In this document: positions 63,536-64,000 of the stretch, one piece after another
How the letters are laid out: the number at the start of each line of letters is the position of its first letter
How positions within the stretch are numbered: position 1 is the first letter of the stretch
Source of the DNA: Strigops habroptila
Lineage: Eukaryota > Chordata > Aves > Psittaciformes > Psittacidae
NCBI RefSeq assembly: GCF_004027225.2
Contig: NC_044277.2
Location: forward strand, 27,418,995 to 27,482,994
Reading direction: 5' to 3'
DNA length: 64,000 nucleotides
The notes under the pieces: generated by a model
Databases searched by the model: none
What the model saw: the letters and a program-made list of their open reading frames with translations, nothing else
Told to the model about the DNA's origin: nothing
Program-made: the position numbers and the translations under genes

Positions 63536-64000
63536 AAGAGCTACTCGGGTGCCAAAACAGAAGCCTGAAGCCAAGGGTGGCTAATTCATAATTTGAATGG
63601 CACTTGGAGTTCCGTTGTCAGCACACTCCCTGATTCTTTTTCCTTTCAGGGTATCTGAATGACCAGATTTCCTACAGCACCATACTAGTGGTTCAGAAGT
63701 TTTTCAGTGACACAGGAATAGGCTAATATAGGAATATAATCAAACAACTGGAATAGATATTGGTAGATGCAGCATTTGGCCACTGAAAAATCACCAATTA
63801 ATTATTCAGTCAGATACAGTGGCAATATCTGCTCCAACATCTTCCATCTTATGTATTTGTACACTGAACAAAGTGCCTCTGACCAAAAAAAAAGCATCAT
63901 TATCTTCTCCAACTTTAAAACAAACCCAAAAAATCCCAAGCAAACAAACAAACATTCCCCCCCCCCAAAAAAAACAAAACCAAAAAACCAAACAAAACAA
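52606..64000 (-). CDS. LRRCC1: LRRCC1 C-terminal coiled-coil exons (gene cut by window edge)
   Basis: Leucine-rich repeat and coiled-coil protein 1 (CLERC) is a centriole/centrosome protein needed for spindle pole integrity. Nine exons of its coiled-coil half are seen: 61208-61409, 59778-59979, 59251-59436, 57917-58091, 57045-57208, 56119-56327, 55786-55923, 53310-53445 and 52606-52728. All junctions are GT-AG with matching phases, about 509 residues in total. Nearly every exon is heptad-like and Glu/Lys/Gln-rich. Blocks matching the family include [49 protein letters not shown] and the end ALNDFQQDL. The leucine-rich repeats and earlier exons lie beyond 64000. Position next to E2F5 in the same orientation repeats the human order. 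Confidence 0.93.
53310..53445 (-). CDS. LRRCC1: LRRCC1 exon, second from last
   Basis: Forty-five codons plus one base, reading [19 protein letters not shown] and on to EAANEK. The acceptor TTTTTTAG completes an Arg codon; the donor is AAA/GTAATT. Confidence 0.94.
54640..55143 (+). mobile_element. CR1 LINE 3' fragment, longest in window
   Basis: Plus-oriented CR1 that reaches further 5' than the other copies: it includes CAACAAGGCAAAGTGCCAGG and CCTGCACTTGGG upstream of the usual TTTAGCCTGGAGAAAAAGAG and ends on CAATTCTATGATT. A 108-codon open frame within it is the typical CR1 by-product. It lies in an LRRCC1 intron, antisense. Confidence 0.88.
55786..55923 (-). CDS. LRRCC1: LRRCC1 exon, third from last
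   Basis: A 138-nt exon reading [20 protein letters not shown] and on to ERDKSLQTQ, fully heptad-like. TTCTCAG acceptor, CAGAG/GTGAAC donor. Confidence 0.94.
56119..56327 (-). CDS. LRRCC1: LRRCC1 exon, fourth from last
   Basis: A 209-nt exon starting [20 protein letters not shown] and ending ELDDIKNAY plus two bases. TTCTAAAG acceptor, ACAG/GTGATA donor. No start codon is needed internally. Confidence 0.93.
57045..57208 (-). CDS. LRRCC1: LRRCC1 exon, fifth from last
   Basis: A 164-nt exon reading [20 protein letters not shown] and on to [19 protein letters not shown] acceptor, GAA/GTAAGT donor. Confidence 0.94.
57917..58091 (-). CDS. LRRCC1: LRRCC1 exon, sixth from last
   Basis: A 175-nt exon reading [20 protein letters not shown] and on to [20 protein letters not shown] acceptor, CAGG/GTAAAT donor. 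WGQELAQQG is a strong family marker. Confidence 0.95.
59251..59436 (-). CDS. LRRCC1: LRRCC1 exon, seventh from last
   Basis: A 186-nt exon, phase 0 at both ends, reading [20 protein letters not shown] and on to [14 protein letters not shown] acceptor, AAG/GTACTT donor. Confidence 0.94.
59610..59715. repeat. Low-complexity A/C-rich tract
   Basis: Dominated by CCAACC, CAAACAA and CCCC runs on the plus strand, in the short intron between two LRRCC1 exons. It is similar in composition to the tract at the right edge of the window (63900-64000). Confidence 0.7.
59778..59979 (-). CDS. LRRCC1: LRRCC1 exon, eighth from last
   Basis: A 202-nt exon reading [20 protein letters not shown] and on to EGKRFKE. 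The acceptor AACTTCAG is preferred over upstream in-frame ATG readings because it joins the previous exon (EQEQ plus AG) to give R-KELET in phase, as in the family. Confidence 0.92.
61208..61409 (-). CDS. LRRCC1: LRRCC1 exon, ninth from last; 5' edge uncertain
   Basis: Encodes [13 protein letters not shown], then [20 protein letters not shown] and [11 protein letters not shown] plus two bases, with donor AAAG/GTATGG. Two acceptors keep phase: GTATAAG before 61409 and TTGCAG before 61389. The longer one has the better pyrimidine run and is listed. The upstream partner exon lies outside the window. Confidence 0.8.
61410..64000 (-). other. LRRCC1: LRRCC1 intron, no exon found
   Basis: No heptad-like exon with splice signals was seen here, so this is taken as intron running past the window edge. 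It holds the A32 run at 63502-63533 and an A/C-rich tract at 63900-64000. A 64-codon minus frame touching the edge is low-complexity. Confidence 0.55.
63502..63533. repeat. A32 homopolymer
   Basis: Thirty-two consecutive A on the plus strand, preceded by GGGG. No retroposed gene body was recognised upstream of it. Confidence 0.95.

Overview
This is nuclear DNA from a vertebrate, almost certainly a bird. Four genes can be read exon by exon, and their order and orientations, LRRCC1(-) E2F5(-) RBIS(+) CA13(-), are the mirror image of the human 8q21 block. Decayed CR1 LINE tails and two LTR families of the kind scattered through bird genomes support the avian call. Nothing bacterial, plasmid-like or CRISPR-like is present.

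Layout from left to right: 1-9.1 kb is non-coding DNA with short tandem repeats. CA13 (carbonic anhydrase 13) runs on the minus strand from its stop at 10199 to its start at 28486 in seven exons. A CpG island (about 28.15-29.51 kb) separates CA13 from RBIS (C8orf59, ribosome biogenesis factor), which is read divergently on the plus strand in three exons (29362-33725). RBIS ends tail to tail with E2F5, and the two genes appear to use overlapping poly(A) signals near 33.8 kb. E2F5 occupies nine minus-strand exons (34406-49511). Its third intron has AT-AC ends with the exact hallmarks of a U12-type (minor spliceosome) intron. E2F5 starts in a second CpG island. From 52.5 kb to the right edge lie the last nine exons found for LRRCC1, a centrosomal coiled-coil protein. 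Its N-terminal exons are outside the window.

The genes do not form a pathway. CA13 is a cytosolic CO2 hydratase, RBIS acts in nucleolar 60S assembly, E2F5 is a pocket-protein-binding cell-cycle repressor, and LRRCC1 is a centriole protein. They are linked by shared promoter or terminator space: CA13/RBIS head to head, RBIS/E2F5 tail to tail.

The accessory DNA holds six CR1 pieces, one LTR with a perfect 5-bp target duplication inside E2F5, two copies of a second LTR family, several exact tandem duplications, and a heavily decayed gag-like stretch in CA13 intron 3 that resembles Ty3/gypsy elements. I found no convincing new biological system. The most noteworthy items are the U12 intron, the overlapping poly(A) signals and the gag remnant. 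Exon edges were set by splice signals, reading phase and remembered protein similarity, with no alignment tool.
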